Positions 19,049-33,230 are shown, counted from the first letter of the stretch. The stretch is 64,000 bases of DNA from Nodosilinea sp. FACHB-141 (GCF_014696135.1 NZ_JACJPP010000013.1:186001-250000), one strand, 5' to 3'. Program-made: numbers and translations. The notes: generated by a model from the sequence alone, not told the origin.

Positions 19049-20504
19049 GGCCGCGCAGCATTTGGGCCATCTCGTTTTGCTTGGGCGACATTTCCAGCGC
19101 GGTCTCTTCGGTGATCCGCCCTGACTCGTAAAGGGCGTAGAGCGACTGGTTCATGGTGCACATACCGTCGAAGGTACATTTGGGAATCAGCGCTTCGACT
19201 TCGTCGAGTTGGCCCCGCAGAATGTAGTCTTTGATGGCATCGGTGTTGATCAAAATGTCGTGGAAGGCGGCCCGCTTGCCGTCGGTGGTGCGGCAGAGAC
19301 CTTGGGCAATCACCGCCACCAACGACTCCGCTAGGGAGACCCGCACCGGGGCCTGCTGCTCAGGCTCGTATAGGTTGAGAATCCGCTCTACGGTCTTAAC
19401 GGCGCTGTTGGTGTGCAGGGTACCCATCACGAGGTGACCGGTCTGAGCTGCTTTCAGGGCAGTGTTGACAGTTTCTTTGTCCCGCATTTCACCCACCAGA
19501 ATGATGTCTGGGTCTTCCCGCAGGGAGGCTTTGAGGGCGTTGTCGAATTTTTGGGTGTGCATGCCCACTTCTCGCTGTTTGATCAGCGATCGCCGGCTGG
19601 TGTGCACAAATTCCACCGGGTCTTCGATGGTGATGATGTTTTTGGGCATCTCGGTGTTGACGTAGTCAATCATCGCCGCCATGGTGGTCGACTTACCCGA
19701 ACCCGTAGGCCCAGTCACCAGCACCAGCCCCTTGTGGTAATGGCACACATCGCGAAAGATCGGCGAGAAGCCTAGCTGGTCGAGGGTGAGAATTTTCACC
19801 GGAATCAGACGCAGCACCATAGCAGGGCCGCGCAGGGAGTCAAAGATGTTGATCCGGATGCGGGTGAAGTCGTACTGGGCAGCTCCGTCAAAGTCAAGAG
19901 TTTGGCGAAACTCTTGAATCTCTTCGGGCTTGAGGATTTCTTCCAGCCAGGCGTAGAAGGTGGCTTCGTCGGTGACGGGATACTCGGTAGTTGCGATATC
20001 GCCGCGATCGCGGAATCGTGGCACTTCCCCCACGCCCATGTGAATGTCTGAGAAGCCCTTATCGAAGGCCTCGCGCACAATTTTCTCTAGGGTCAGCCCG
20101 CTGCCCACCTTGAGGGTTTCTGCTGCCTTAGGCATGGGTGGCGGCGAAGGCGGACGGTGGCGGGCTTGCCCTGGGGCAGGCGCAGCTTGAGCGGCCGGAG
20201 CTGAGGGCTGATGCGCTACTGGAGCTTGACCGACCGGAGGCTGATGTGCTGCTGGAGCGGCTGGGGCTGGGGGCTGATGCGCTGCTGGAGCCTGACGCGC
20301 TGCTGGAGCCTGACCAACCGGAGCCTGGTGGGCCGCTGGAGCGTGACCCGCTGCCGCTGCCTGGGCTGCCGCTTGACCTGCGGCACGCGCAGCAGCCTGG
20401 GCTCGAGCTTGAGCTGAGGCTTGGGCCTGGGCCGCCGTCTGGGGAGGTCTGGGCGGTGGCGGTGGTGCAGGTTGGGCCCCGGGGGCGTTGGGTAACTCAG
20501 CCAT
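19041..20504 (-). CDS. PilT-family twitching motility ATPase with disordered N-terminus
   Basis: A hexameric ATPase of the type IV pilus machinery, cytoplasmic at the inner membrane. Seen: Walker A VTGPTGSGKST, atypical Walker B ASLREDPDIILVGEMRD, and the His box TGHLVMGTLHTNSAVKTVER. The PAS-like N-domain motif GFSDIHMGVGEVPRFRDRGD is also present. Before it lies about 120 residues of Pro/Ala/Gln repeats (AAHQAPVGQAPAARQAPAAH), likely a flexible linker. I prefer the ATG at 20504 because GGAG lies nine bases upstream. The frame stays open to a TTG at 20660, adding an odd Cys-rich stretch. This Pro-rich form is probably a second PilT paralogue rather than the main retraction motor (inference). 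Confidence 0.9.
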   Translation of the reverse strand: MAELPNAPGAQPAPPPPPRPPQTAAQAQASAQARAQAAARAAGQAAAQAAAAGHAPAAHQAPVGQAPAARQAPAAHQPPAPAAPAAHQPPVGQAPVAHQPSAPAAQAAPAPGQARHRPPSPPPMPKAAETLKVGSGLTLEKIVREAFDKGFSDIHMGVGEVPRFRDRGDIATTEYPVTDEATFYAWLEEILKPEEIQEFRQTLDFDGAAQYDFTRIRINIFDSLRGPAMVLRLIPVKILTLDQLGFSPIFRDVCHYHKGLVLVTGPTGSGKSTTMAAMIDYVNTEMPKNIITIEDPVEFVHTSRRSLIKQREVGMHTQKFDNALKASLREDPDIILVGEMRDKETVNTALKAAQTGHLVMGTLHTNSAVKTVERILNLYEPEQQAPVRVSLAESLVAVIAQGLCRTTDGKRAAFHDILINTDAIKDYILRGQLDEVEALIPKCTFDGMCTMNQSLYALYESGRITEETALEMSPKQNEMAQMLRGRV

Positions 20505-20716
20505 GAAAGGGTTCTCCATGATGGACTCGACAGCGACAGGTACAACAGCTGGGCCGGGGCAGGGCAGCCCGCATGCCCGTGGAATACAGTCAGGTTGCCC
20601 ACATTGGGTGCAGAACTTAGCTAGTCCGTTACCTCTGGCAATGCCACGACAGTCTAACAACAGTCGCAGGATTTAATGGGCTGGCTATAACCCCTGAGTA
20701 TACAACCTGTGCCCAA

Positions 20717-21946
20717 TTAGCTCATCAGCGTGCGCCCTAGCAGGTGGCCGTGGCTAAATACCGATCGCATCAGCCCCCAGCGCACTGGGTTAGGCGCACG
20801 GCCAAATAGCCCCAGCATGGCCTGCACCACCTCGGGCAACGAGAGATTGTCGGTCAAAAACCCGGCCCAATCATCGGTGGATAGGTTAAAGAAAGCATTA
20901 AAAAACTGATGCAGCTGCGGCGCGTCAAAGGCCATCAAATTTTCGAGGCCGAAGAGATAGAGGTAGTGCTTGCGCACACGCTCGGCGGGCCAGAGGGCTT
21001 GCCAAGCCTGGTAGGCCGCTTGGTCAGGGGTAGTTTGGGATGAGCTGAGGGCAGATGCGATCGCCCCAGCCAGCCCCGGCCCCCGACGCAGCAGTGCCCC
21101 CACCATATAGCCCGACGCCGGATGTACCATGCTAGCGGCCCCGCCAAAGCCCACCACTCGCTGAGTAAAATCGGGCAGCGGCTGGTTCATCGGAAACAGG
21201 CACCGCTCCACATGGTGTGTTTCTTTAATCTCAATGCCCCAGTGGCCTAAACGCTGGTGAAGGCGCCGCTCAAGCGTCTCCATCGAGATCGCAGGGTGGT
21301 GAGCCAGCGAGGTTTCTTCTACAAAGTACACTCCATCGCCTAAATCCATCGCATAGAGAAACGTAGGCGGTTCCTGACGCTGGGCTGGCGTAAGGTAGTC
21401 ATCGCGGAAGTCCATCAGCACCATCTGCTGGGGGTCGGTAGGCGGCTTAGAGAACCGCCCCACAACGCCATAGGCCGCCTGAAACGCCAGTTCCGGAGCC
21501 TCCGGACGCTGCACTAGCGCCGTCTGGTGCCCCGTAGCATCGACCACCAACCGGGCAGTAAGCATTTCACCCGCTGCGGTAGTCACTTGGGTATGGGTAG
21601 GCCTGTGCTCGATGTGAACGGCTTTATCCCGATGCCAGGTGACCCGGTGCTGCTCAGCCTGGCCCAGCCAGTGGGATTGCAGGCGATCGTTGCTCAGCAA
21701 CCCATACTCGCGGTGCAGGGGCACAGGGCCGCTGTTGACGTACATCACGCAGTCCTTCCAGCGATGCTCTAGAAACGGCACCAAACCCACATCTTCGAGT
21801 TCATCAACCCAGATGCCATAGGTGTTGGGCCAGGGGTGCGCCGGATCGCCTAGGGCCAACCCCTGCACCGCCAGCCCTGACTCTGCTAGGGCTGCCACTA
21901 GCGACAGCCCCGCCGGCCCCGCGCCAATGACCAACACATCCTGCAT
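20717..21946 (-). CDS. crtL: Lycopene cyclase, CrtL (plant/cyanobacterial) type
   Basis: A 409-residue flavoprotein that cyclises lycopene ends to form beta-carotene, at the membrane. The dinucleotide-binding motif is VLVIGAGPAGLSLVAAL (residues 4-20). The family signature WPNTYGIWVDELE and the conserved MDFRDDYL and GFGGAASMVHPASGYMVG motifs are visible. The length is normal for the cyanobacterial enzyme. There are no neighbouring carotenoid genes, which is common in cyanobacteria. The beta versus epsilon specificity cannot be read from sequence with confidence; beta is more likely. Confidence 0.92.
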   Translation of the reverse strand: MQDVLVIGAGPAGLSLVAALAESGLAVQGLALGDPAHPWPNTYGIWVDELEDVGLVPFLEHRWKDCVMYVNSGPVPLHREYGLLSNDRLQSHWLGQAEQHRVTWHRDKAVHIEHRPTHTQVTTAAGEMLTARLVVDATGHQTALVQRPEAPELAFQAAYGVVGRFSKPPTDPQQMVLMDFRDDYLTPAQRQEPPTFLYAMDLGDGVYFVEETSLAHHPAISMETLERRLHQRLGHWGIEIKETHHVERCLFPMNQPLPDFTQRVVGFGGAASMVHPASGYMVGALLRRGPGLAGAIASALSSSQTTPDQAAYQAWQALWPAERVRKHYLYLFGLENLMAFDAPQLHQFFNAFFNLSTDDWAGFLTDNLSLPEVVQAMLGLFGRAPNPVRWGLMRSVFSHGHLLGRTLMS

Positions 21947-22140
21947 GAACTGCTTGCAACCTCGTTTGCTGTGAACCCCTATCTTACAAAGATTGCGGTC
22001 GTTATTGGGCAGATCGAGGTTAAGGGGGGGAGGGTGCGGGCGGCAGTAGATAGACGCTTCGAATGCTCCCTAACTCTAATCTCCCCCGCCCGCAGCCGGG
22101 CGATGTATCATTCAGAGGCGATTTACCGAATATTGTGGCC

Positions 22141-22902
22141 ATGGCAAATCTTGCAAGCGATCCCAACGTACTGGCTACGGTGGTGGGCATAGTGGCCCTA
22201 GCCTTGGCCCCTTTGGCGTTTTTGCTGTGGTTTTTCTACACTCGCGACAAGCTCAACCCAGAGCCGCGAGGGCTGGTGCTCAGAATTTTTGGCTTAGGAA
22301 TTCTGGCGTTTATTCCAGTATTTTTGGTGCGGCAGTTTGTTCCCCTACCGGCCTGGCTAATGGCGGTGGTAGTGGTACCAATTGTGGCGGAGCTGATTAA
22401 GTTTTGGGTGGTGAAAGCGGGCGTCTACAACCATCCTGAATTTGACGAACCTGTGGACGGGATTATTTTTGCCGCCGCTGCCGGCTTGGGATTTGCCACC
22501 CTAGAGGTGATTGGCTCCATGCTCTACGCCTACTTCGCTGTAGCGCGGCTAGGCGTACCGGGAAATGCCTTGACCGCCGCCTGGCCCGCCGTGCTCAGCA
22601 TGTTTGCCCTGCGGGGACTGCTGAGCGCTCCTGGTCATGCCCTGTGGTCGTCGCTGTGGGGCTATGCCCTGGGGATGGCAAAATTTGCGCCCAGTGGGCA
22701 GGGTAGTGGGCTGGTTCGCAACGGCCTGGTGGCGGCCATACTGTCCCACGCTGCCTTTAATGCCCTGGCGCTGGAGACGAGCTGGTGGCTCAACCGGGTG
22801 GGCCTAGTGCTAGTGATTGCGGTGCTGTGGTTTGTGGTGATGCGCTGCCTACGCTACGCCCTAGCCCTGACTCCTAAAACTCAAGACAGCTCCAGGGCAT
22901 GA
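22141..22902 (+). CDS. PrsW-type intramembrane glutamic protease
   Basis: About 253 residues with six to eight hydrophobic segments. The motifs fit the PrsW/CPBP-like protease superfamily: PIVAELIKFWVVK (E and K of the first motif), EFDEPVDGIIFAAAAGLGFA (second), and SAPGHALWSSLWGYALG (His motif). Such proteins cleave membrane substrates such as anti-sigma factors; the substrate here is unknown. The start at ATG 22141 (MANLASDPN) immediately precedes the first helix. The frame is open from an ATG at 22063, which would add a 26-residue tail. It is divergent from the lycopene cyclase gene. Confidence 0.85.
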   Translation: MANLASDPNVLATVVGIVALALAPLAFLLWFFYTRDKLNPEPRGLVLRIFGLGILAFIPVFLVRQFVPLPAWLMAVVVVPIVAELIKFWVVKAGVYNHPEFDEPVDGIIFAAAAGLGFATLEVIGSMLYAYFAVARLGVPGNALTAAWPAVLSMFALRGLLSAPGHALWSSLWGYALGMAKFAPSGQGSGLVRNGLVAAILSHAAFNALALETSWWLNRVGLVLVIAVLWFVVMRCLRYALALTPKTQDSSRA

Positions 22903-22916
22903 CAGGGTGAACAAAC

Positions 22917-22945
22917 GGCAAGGGCCAGCGGCGTCTGCCCTTGCC
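22917..22945 (+). terminator. Hairpin between convergent genes
   Basis: GGCAAGGGC (22917-22925) pairs with GCCCTTGCC (22937-22945) across an 11-nt loop, directly after the PrsW-type gene and before the end of apt on the other strand. It could terminate both. There is no strong T-run. Confidence 0.55.
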
Positions 22946-23008
22946 CCTGAGTGAGGGCCGATCTACTGCTGCATTGAGACAGACCTCTACCCTTCCCCTC
23001 ATCTCGAA

Positions 23009-23548
23009 TCAGTACTGCAATAGGACAGTGACCGGCACGTCGGGGAGCTTGGTGCGGCCTTCTAGACCCACTAGCTCAATTACAAAGCCATACCCGGCAA
23101 GGGTGCAGCCGGTTTGCTCAACTAGCTTGGCGGCGGCGGCGGCCGTGCCCCCTGTGGCAATCAAATCGTCAATAATTAGCACCCGACTACCCGCTGGAAA
23201 AGCATCTTGGTGCAGTTCGAGGGTGTCGCTGCCGTATTCCAGCGCGTAGCTGGCCGTGTGCACCGCAGCAGGGAGCTTGCCGGGCTTGCGCACTGGGGCA
23301 AACCCCACTCCTAGCTTGTAGGCCAAGGGCATGCCAAAGATAAACCCCCGCGACTCAATGCCCGCAATGTAGTCGGGGCGATAATCCTCCACCTGCTCGG
23401 CAAACAAGTCGATGCTGTATTGCAGCGCGGTGGGGTCACCTAACAGCGGCGTGATGTCGCGGAAGAGAATGCCGGGCTTGGGGAAGTCGGGAACGTCGCG
23501 GATGTGGGCTCTGAGATCCATCGGGGTGCAGGTAAAAGCCGTTGCCAT
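23009..23548 (-). CDS. apt: Adenine phosphoribosyltransferase
   Basis: Converts adenine plus PRPP to AMP (purine salvage, cytoplasm). The PRPP-binding signature [14 protein letters not shown] is intact, preceded by [13 protein letters not shown] and the flexible-loop sequence PVRKPGKLP. The core starts at [17 protein letters not shown] (23521), the usual first residues of the family. I place the start at 23548 because GGTGA lies just upstream. The ATGs at 23521 and 23566 are alternatives. It lies downstream of corA on the same strand. Confidence 0.95.
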   Translation of the reverse strand: MATAFTCTPMDLRAHIRDVPDFPKPGILFRDITPLLGDPTALQYSIDLFAEQVEDYRPDYIAGIESRGFIFGMPLAYKLGVGFAPVRKPGKLPAAVHTASYALEYGSDTLELHQDAFPAGSRVLIIDDLIATGGTAAAAAKLVEQTGCTLAGYGFVIELVGLEGRTKLPDVPVTVLLQY

Positions 23549-23644
23549 GGTATCACCGTGGGGCATTGGGCGGTGAGGAAGATAGGGGAGATGGTGAAGC
23601 TGAGGAAGATGGCAAAGGTTTCATCCCCTAACATGGTCGTTTTT

Positions 23645-24889
23645 CTATCGCCTTGTTGTGGAGAAGTTGTCGAACCAGCCGCGTTTCCAGAAGAAGTAGA
23701 TTTGCAGCACGGCAATCACGGCCATCACTGAGAGACAAATGATGTAGCCCCAGTACCACCCCAGCTCAGGCATGTTCAGGGGTGATTTTTCGGTGTCGAA
23801 GTTCATGCCGTAAACGCCGGCAATAAAGGTGAGGGGAATGAAAATGGAGGAGATCACCGTTAACAGCTTCATCACTTCGTTCATGCGATTGTTGATGGAG
23901 GAGAGGTAGACATCCATCAGGCTGGAGGCGATTTCGCGATAGTTTTCGATGATGTCGACGACTTGCACAATGTGGTCGTAGACGTCTTGCAGGTAGACGC
24001 GCACTTCCTGGCTGATGAGATCGTCGCTGTCGCGAATCAGGCCGTTGATGACGCTGCGCTGGGGCCAGATGTATCGACGCAGCTTCATTAGCGCCCGGCG
24101 CATGCGGTGAATTTTTTTGATGGTGGCATTGGTGGGGTTGGCAACCACTTCTTCTTCAAGATCTTCAAGGGTTTCGCCAATTACCTCTAGCACCGGGAAG
24201 AAGCTATCAACGATGGTATCCATCAGGGCATAGGCCAGGTAGTCGGCCCCCTGGGTGCGAATGGTGCCGGTACCCCGCCGGATGCGATCGCGCACCGGGT
24301 TAAACGAGTCCCAATTTGGCTCTTCCTGAAACGTGACTAGAAAGCCATTGCCCATGACAAAGCTCACCTGCTCACTGCCCACCCCAGAACCGGTTCTTTT
24401 GGGCTGCACCATCTGCATGATGATCAGAATTTTGTCGTCGTAAAAGTCGATTTTGGGACGGTGAGGCACATTGACAATGTCTTCGAGTATCAGGGGGTGG
24501 AGGCCAAAGGTCTGACTGATTTGCCGCAGGATGTCTTCGCTACCCAACCCGCGGGCATCGAGCCAGGTGACAGTTTCGGGTTTACCAAGAGCCTCGCACT
24601 CAACCGGGTGGTCGATGGTAGCGGTACGCAGGGTGTCGGGGCCATAGTCCATCAAATGCAGCTCTGTGGGCAGGGCATCGTCAGGAATATTCAGCGTGCC
24701 CGGGAGCGTACCGGGGGTCGAATAGTTGAAGTCAATCAGTTTCTTTCTGCCCTCGCGGGGCGAGGCGTTGAGGGTGTTAACAGCCGCCGCCCTCAACGCC
24801 TCTGCGTCAACTCGCTCGACCCGTGCCTGATTAGCTTGGCCCGGCGAGGAGGATGGGTGGCCCCCTGGGTTTGGTGTGCGGCGCGACAT
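23645..24889 (-). CDS. corA: CorA-type magnesium/cobalt transporter
   Basis: A pentameric inner-membrane channel for Mg2+ (and Co2+). The selectivity motif YGMNFD is followed by the two C-terminal transmembrane helices (IPLTFIAGVYGMNF; YWGYIICLSVMAVIAVLQIYFF). The large N-terminal cytoplasmic domain contains a long coiled-coil helix (LMKLRRYIWPQRSVINGLIR). I start at ATG 24889 (MSRRTPNPGG). An ATG at 24922 would begin inside the groL downstream hairpin. About 414 residues, with a longer polar N-terminus than E. coli CorA, as in many cyanobacterial members. Confidence 0.93.
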   Translation of the reverse strand: MSRRTPNPGGHPSSSPGQANQARVERVDAEALRAAAVNTLNASPREGRKKLIDFNYSTPGTLPGTLNIPDDALPTELHLMDYGPDTLRTATIDHPVECEALGKPETVTWLDARGLGSEDILRQISQTFGLHPLILEDIVNVPHRPKIDFYDDKILIIMQMVQPKRTGSGVGSEQVSFVMGNGFLVTFQEEPNWDSFNPVRDRIRRGTGTIRTQGADYLAYALMDTIVDSFFPVLEVIGETLEDLEEEVVANPTNATIKKIHRMRRALMKLRRYIWPQRSVINGLIRDSDDLISQEVRVYLQDVYDHIVQVVDIIENYREIASSLMDVYLSSINNRMNEVMKLLTVISSIFIPLTFIAGVYGMNFDTEKSPLNMPELGWYWGYIICLSVMAVIAVLQIYFFWKRGWFDNFSTTRR

Positions 24890-24920
24890 GGCTCTGACTC
24901 TCAACGATTCCACATAAAGC

Positions 24921-24950
24921 ATAGGGGCACAGCCGTAACTGTGCCCCTAT
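24921..24950 (-). terminator. Perfect 12-bp hairpin after groL
   Basis: ATAGGGGCACAG (24921-24932) and CTGTGCCCCTAT (24939-24950) form perfect arms around a six-base loop. On the minus strand it lies 36 bp after the groL stop. It is probably the groL terminator. Its arms also resemble the GTAGGGGC palindrome class found elsewhere in the window. Confidence 0.6.
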
Positions 24951-24986
24951 GGGTTAAGCATTTATTCAGAGATGACTGGGGGCAGA

Positions 24987-26702
<1,716 letters not shown>

Positions 26703-26729
26703 TTAGCACTCACTATGTCAGAGTGCTAA
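26703..26729 (-). promoter_or_regulatory. CIRCE operator (HrcA binding site)
   Basis: A perfect consensus inverted repeat: TTAGCACTC, nine-base spacer, GAGTGCTAA. It lies upstream of groL in the 5' region. HrcA binds CIRCE and represses chaperonin genes until heat shock. There is no mismatch in either arm. Confidence 0.95.
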
Positions 26730-26870
26730 CCTCGCTAGAGTACCGCTGCAGGAGACGGTCGGTAAGTCGCAATAACCGATCCTCTACGGCGGAGGGTGCC
26801 GTTTTTCCTAAAATGGGGAAATTTCTTGTGGGTTTTGCCGAGCGCTTTGGGACGTGAGAGCGAGCAAGGC

Positions 26871-27029
26871 CTAACAGAAGGACGGATGTGAATGATGGGT
26901 TAGGCGGCGATCGCACCACTCGTCTAGCAGTTTAGCAATGTTGGCCTCGGCCTGGGGCAGCATAACAGCCCCGGTGCGATCGCCTAACCCTTTTCGCACA
27001 TCAATTACCAGGCGAGCAAGTGGGTGCAT
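26871..27029 (-). CDS. Small conserved-looking protein, 52 residues
   Basis: A short frame starting ATG at 27029, with AAGGA about six bases upstream, encodes MHPLARLVIDVRKGLGD and continues as an amphipathic helix (LPQAEANIAKLLDEW) ending in a His-rich tail (LTHHSHPSFC). The good ribosome site and protein-like composition support it; the small size and an upstream gene of unknown boundary argue for caution. No family is recognised. Confidence 0.4.
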   Translation of the reverse strand: MHPLARLVIDVRKGLGDRTGAVMLPQAEANIAKLLDEWCDRRLTHHSHPSFC

Positions 27030-27175
27030 GGCAATTCCTTAAGCAATATATGCTAGATATCAGGGCAAAAATTAAAACATTTAGGATCAAAGACGGCGAC
27101 TACTGCATAAATCTTCTTGCAATATGTGTTGAGAAAAGCGGCGATCGACGACCTCAAACTCAACATCAAAAGTTT

Positions 27176-27610
27176 TCAAACGTCTGATGCATTTGAATTG
27201 TTAGGTGGCAGAGATTTAGCGAATTTTATCAAATCTGGATTCAAGTGATCCCACGGTTGAGCACTCGAAACATAAAGGTCTACCTGAGGCTTAAACCAAC
27301 TTGGATCGTCTAAGCTCCCTGCTTGAATACTAATAAAATCAGCATTCGCACGTGAACCAAATAATCGGGAACCACAATGAGCACAGAAGCCACGACTAAT
27401 CGGGTTGCCGCTATCGCCTATCACCTCATAATATTTGACTTCTCCCAAAATAGTTACAGTATTGCGAGGTACCATCAACGCCGCAGCAAATGCGCTTCCT
27501 GTCGCTCGCTGACAATCCCGGCAGTGACATAATCCCATTGCGATAGGTTTTGCCGAACATTCGTAACGGATCGCTCCGCACATACAGCCGCCAGTAAAAC
27601 TTGTTGACAT
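27176..27610 (-). CDS. GFA/Mss4-like zinc-binding protein
   Basis: A 144-residue protein of the GFA family (glutathione-dependent formaldehyde-activating-like, CENP-V domain). Zinc-binding cysteines are visible in GGCMCGAIRYEC, LCHCRDCQRATGSAF, and RGFCAHCGSRLF. Cellular role for most members is unknown; some detoxify formaldehyde adducts. It stands alone, flanked by AT-richer intergenic DNA, and may be a transferred gene. Confidence 0.9.
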   Translation of the reverse strand: MSTSFTGGCMCGAIRYECSAKPIAMGLCHCRDCQRATGSAFAAALMVPRNTVTILGEVKYYEVIGDSGNPISRGFCAHCGSRLFGSRANADFISIQAGSLDDPSWFKPQVDLYVSSAQPWDHLNPDLIKFAKSLPPNNSNASDV

Positions 27611-28105
27611 AAAATCCGCCTCATCTTTCTACTCACGAAGGCTCTTTAAACTTGAAGAACATACATAGTCTTCTGTATCTTATTCAACCCCAAATAGCTC
27701 AAAAGAATTGATTGTGGATAGTCCAAGGACGCCTCCATCAGCAATCCTTAAGAAATTGTTTTTTGTACTGGCGAATAACTTTTCGATTCCTGCTCTTACC
27801 CATCGCTCAAGCTATCTAACTATGTATTAAATAGCAGATACGCCGGGTTGAGAGCCCTGATATTTAATATAATTCAGCAGATCTACAAGAGAATATCCAA
27901 ATCTAAGAAACCGACCATTATACTTGCCGAATCAGTCCGCAAGATTTAGGAATTATTCAGCGCATTTGGAAGTTGAGCATGGGGCTTTTTGGTATTATTC
28001 CTCGCCTTTGCTGGACAATCCCTTGAAATCAGGAATTGTCCAGCATCTATTTATGCTATCTCCGCGTTGTTATTCTCAAAGAGTCGAGCCTGTTACGCAA
28101 CCAAT
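27611..28105. other. Intergenic, about 495 bp, AT-richer, no gene seen
   Basis: Lies between the start of the GFA gene and the end of carB. An apparent forward frame at 27924-28223 runs into carB and has no protein-like pattern, so I do not call it. Base composition is lower in GC than the flanks, which may mark decayed or acquired DNA. Confidence 0.4.
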
Positions 28106-31375
<3,270 letters not shown>

Positions 31376-31532
31376 AGGCTGCACGGGTGCGTAGGAAAAA
31401 TCCAAATCATTCTAAGGGTTAATTGCCAGATTCGTTTGCTTAGGTTGCGGCATTCCGGCGGGATTCTCCAGGGCTGCGAGCCAATGTCAGCGTTTAGTGA
31501 ATTTAAGCAAAACTCCCGAACTGAGGATGAGG

Positions 31533-31597
31533 GGTACAGGGTTTCAGGTGGAGGGTTTAAGGGGCGACACCAAGCCCTGTCCCTGACACCCTGTACC
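31533..31597. repeat. Inverted repeat of the GGTACAGGGT class
   Basis: Arms GGTACAGGGTTTCAGG (31533-31548) and CCTGACACCCTGTACC (31582-31597) match at 15 of 16 positions. The element resembles one at 55333-55394 and a one-sided fragment near 38700-38745, so it is a dispersed, possibly mobile, intergenic repeat. Confidence 0.65.
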
Positions 31598-31702
31598 TTG
31601 CACCCTTAACCCCCCAAAAAGTACCCGCGCGGGTACTGCGATCGCTTCGACCCCGTTGCCATGATGGGGCCATCCACCGAGTTGAACTACACGAGGTATG
31701 CC

Positions 31703-33175
31703 ATGACACGGCACGGTCAAATGTATCTCAGAGACGCTGCGCCCCCGCGCTTTCGCGTTCCAGCGCGGGGCCGCTTCGGCAGAATGTTTCGCTGCACGCG
31801 CCCCTTTGCCCAAGACACCCCAGCTATTCGCCAGGCCCTAATGGAGCTGGGCAAAGCCGAAGGCATCATGGACCCCGGCCCCACTAACAACCCTGACAAC
31901 CCCGCAATTCCGGCTGGGTTTACCTTTTTGGGTCAGTTCATCGACCACGACCTCACCTTCGACCCTACCTCTAGTCTAGAGCGTCAGTCTGACCCCGAGG
32001 CGATCGAAAACTTCCGCACCCCATCCTTTGAGCTAGACAGCGTCTACGGCGCTGGCCCCACCGCCAGCCCCTTTCTCTACGACAACCGCCCCGAAAATCG
32101 CGGCAAGCTGCTGATCGATAGCGATCGCCCCCACGACCTGCCCCGCAACAGCCAGGGCACCGCGCTGCTGGGCGACCCCCGCAATGACGAAAACCTGATT
32201 GTGTCGCAGCTGCACCTGGCCTTCGTCAAGTTTCACAACGCCATGATCGACAAGCTCAAGGCCGACGGCGTCAACCCCGGTCAGCTGTTCGACGAGGCCC
32301 AAAAGCTGGTGCGCTGGCACTACCAGTGGATTGTGCTGCACGAGTTTCTGCCGCTACTGGTGGGCCAGAATGTGGTTGACACCGTGCTGCAACGGGGCCG
32401 CCGCTTCTACAGCACTCGCTGGCGGCGCGAGCCCTACATTCCGGTGGAGTTTTCGGTGGCGGCCTATCGCTTTGGCCACAGCCAGGTGCGCGGCGGCTAC
32501 CGCATCAACCAAAACTTTGCGGCGGCGATCTTTGCGGCCCCTGGCTCGGGCGGCAACGACCTGTCGAGCGGCAAGCCGCTACCTCCCGAGCGGGTCATGG
32601 ATTGGCAGAACTTTTTCAAAGTGAATGAAACTGCCACGCCTCAGCTGAGCCAGCGCATCGATGCCACCATCTCGCGGCCTCTGTTTCAGCTGCCGTTTAT
32701 TCCGCCCAACATGGCGTCGAACCCGGCTTCGTTGGCCCAGCGCAACCTGCTGCGCCACCTGACCTTTGGGCTACCCTCAGGCCAAACCGTCGCTGGCAAA
32801 ATGGGCATTGCGCCTTTGTCCACCGCTGACCTAGCGGATGTGGCGGCGATCAGTACCGAGTTGGCCCACAACACGCCCCTGTGGTTCTACGTGCTGCGGG
32901 AGGCCGACAAGCGCGCCGATGGCCGATCGCTCGGTCCTGTGGGCGGCCGCATTGTGGCGGAGGTGTTTATCGGCCTGCTGCAATCTGACGAGCTGTCGTA
33001 CCTCTGCCAGGAGCCGAACTGGACACCCAGATTGGGAACCGGCGGTGACTTTAAGATGGCCGACCTGCTGAAGTTTGCTGGAGTAGCGGAGCCTCCTGTT
33101 CTACCTACCCCACCCGCTCCTGCACCGGCCCCAGCCGCTGAGACCCCTCAACCCGCTGAGGTGTCCGCTAACTAA
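31703..33175 (+). CDS. Animal-type heme peroxidase homologue
   Basis: About 490 residues of the peroxidase-cyclooxygenase superfamily. The distal side is FLGQFIDHDLTFDP (His, Asp), and the Arg region is DPRNDENLIVSQLHLAFVKF. The proximal His is in VAAYRFGHSQVRGGY. The start at ATG 31703 is supported by GAGG six bases before it; earlier in-frame ATGs at 31661/31664 lack a site. No signal peptide is apparent, but some cyanobacterial members are exported by type I systems. The C-terminus is a Pro/Ala tail (PAPAPAAETPQPAEVSAN). Substrate is unknown; lipid dioxygenation or halide oxidation are family possibilities. Confidence 0.9.
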   Translation: MTRHGQMYLRDAAPPRFRVPARGRFGRMFRCTRPFAQDTPAIRQALMELGKAEGIMDPGPTNNPDNPAIPAGFTFLGQFIDHDLTFDPTSSLERQSDPEAIENFRTPSFELDSVYGAGPTASPFLYDNRPENRGKLLIDSDRPHDLPRNSQGTALLGDPRNDENLIVSQLHLAFVKFHNAMIDKLKADGVNPGQLFDEAQKLVRWHYQWIVLHEFLPLLVGQNVVDTVLQRGRRFYSTRWRREPYIPVEFSVAAYRFGHSQVRGGYRINQNFAAAIFAAPGSGGNDLSSGKPLPPERVMDWQNFFKVNETATPQLSQRIDATISRPLFQLPFIPPNMASNPASLAQRNLLRHLTFGLPSGQTVAGKMGIAPLSTADLADVAAISTELAHNTPLWFYVLREADKRADGRSLGPVGGRIVAEVFIGLLQSDELSYLCQEPNWTPRLGTGGDFKMADLLKFAGVAEPPVLPTPPAPAPAPAAETPQPAEVSAN

Positions 33176-33202
33176 GGCTCATCTCTGATGGCTACCTGGT
33201 TC

Positions 33203-33230
33203 GTAGGGGCGCAGCATGCTGCGCCCCTAC
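33203..33230. repeat. Perfect 28-bp palindrome at the arsR 3' end
   Basis: GTAGGGGCGCAGCA followed directly by its reverse complement. It lies between convergent genes and supplies the TAG stop codon of the arsR frame. The arm motif recurs as a near-copy at 1886-1910. Confidence 0.85.

Noticed and set aside
20505-20660. Cys-rich N-terminal extension of the PilT ATPase as a zinc ribbon
   Set aside because: It would start at a TTG without a ribosome site, whereas an ATG at 20504 has GGAG upstream; the Cys spacing is not a clear zinc motif.
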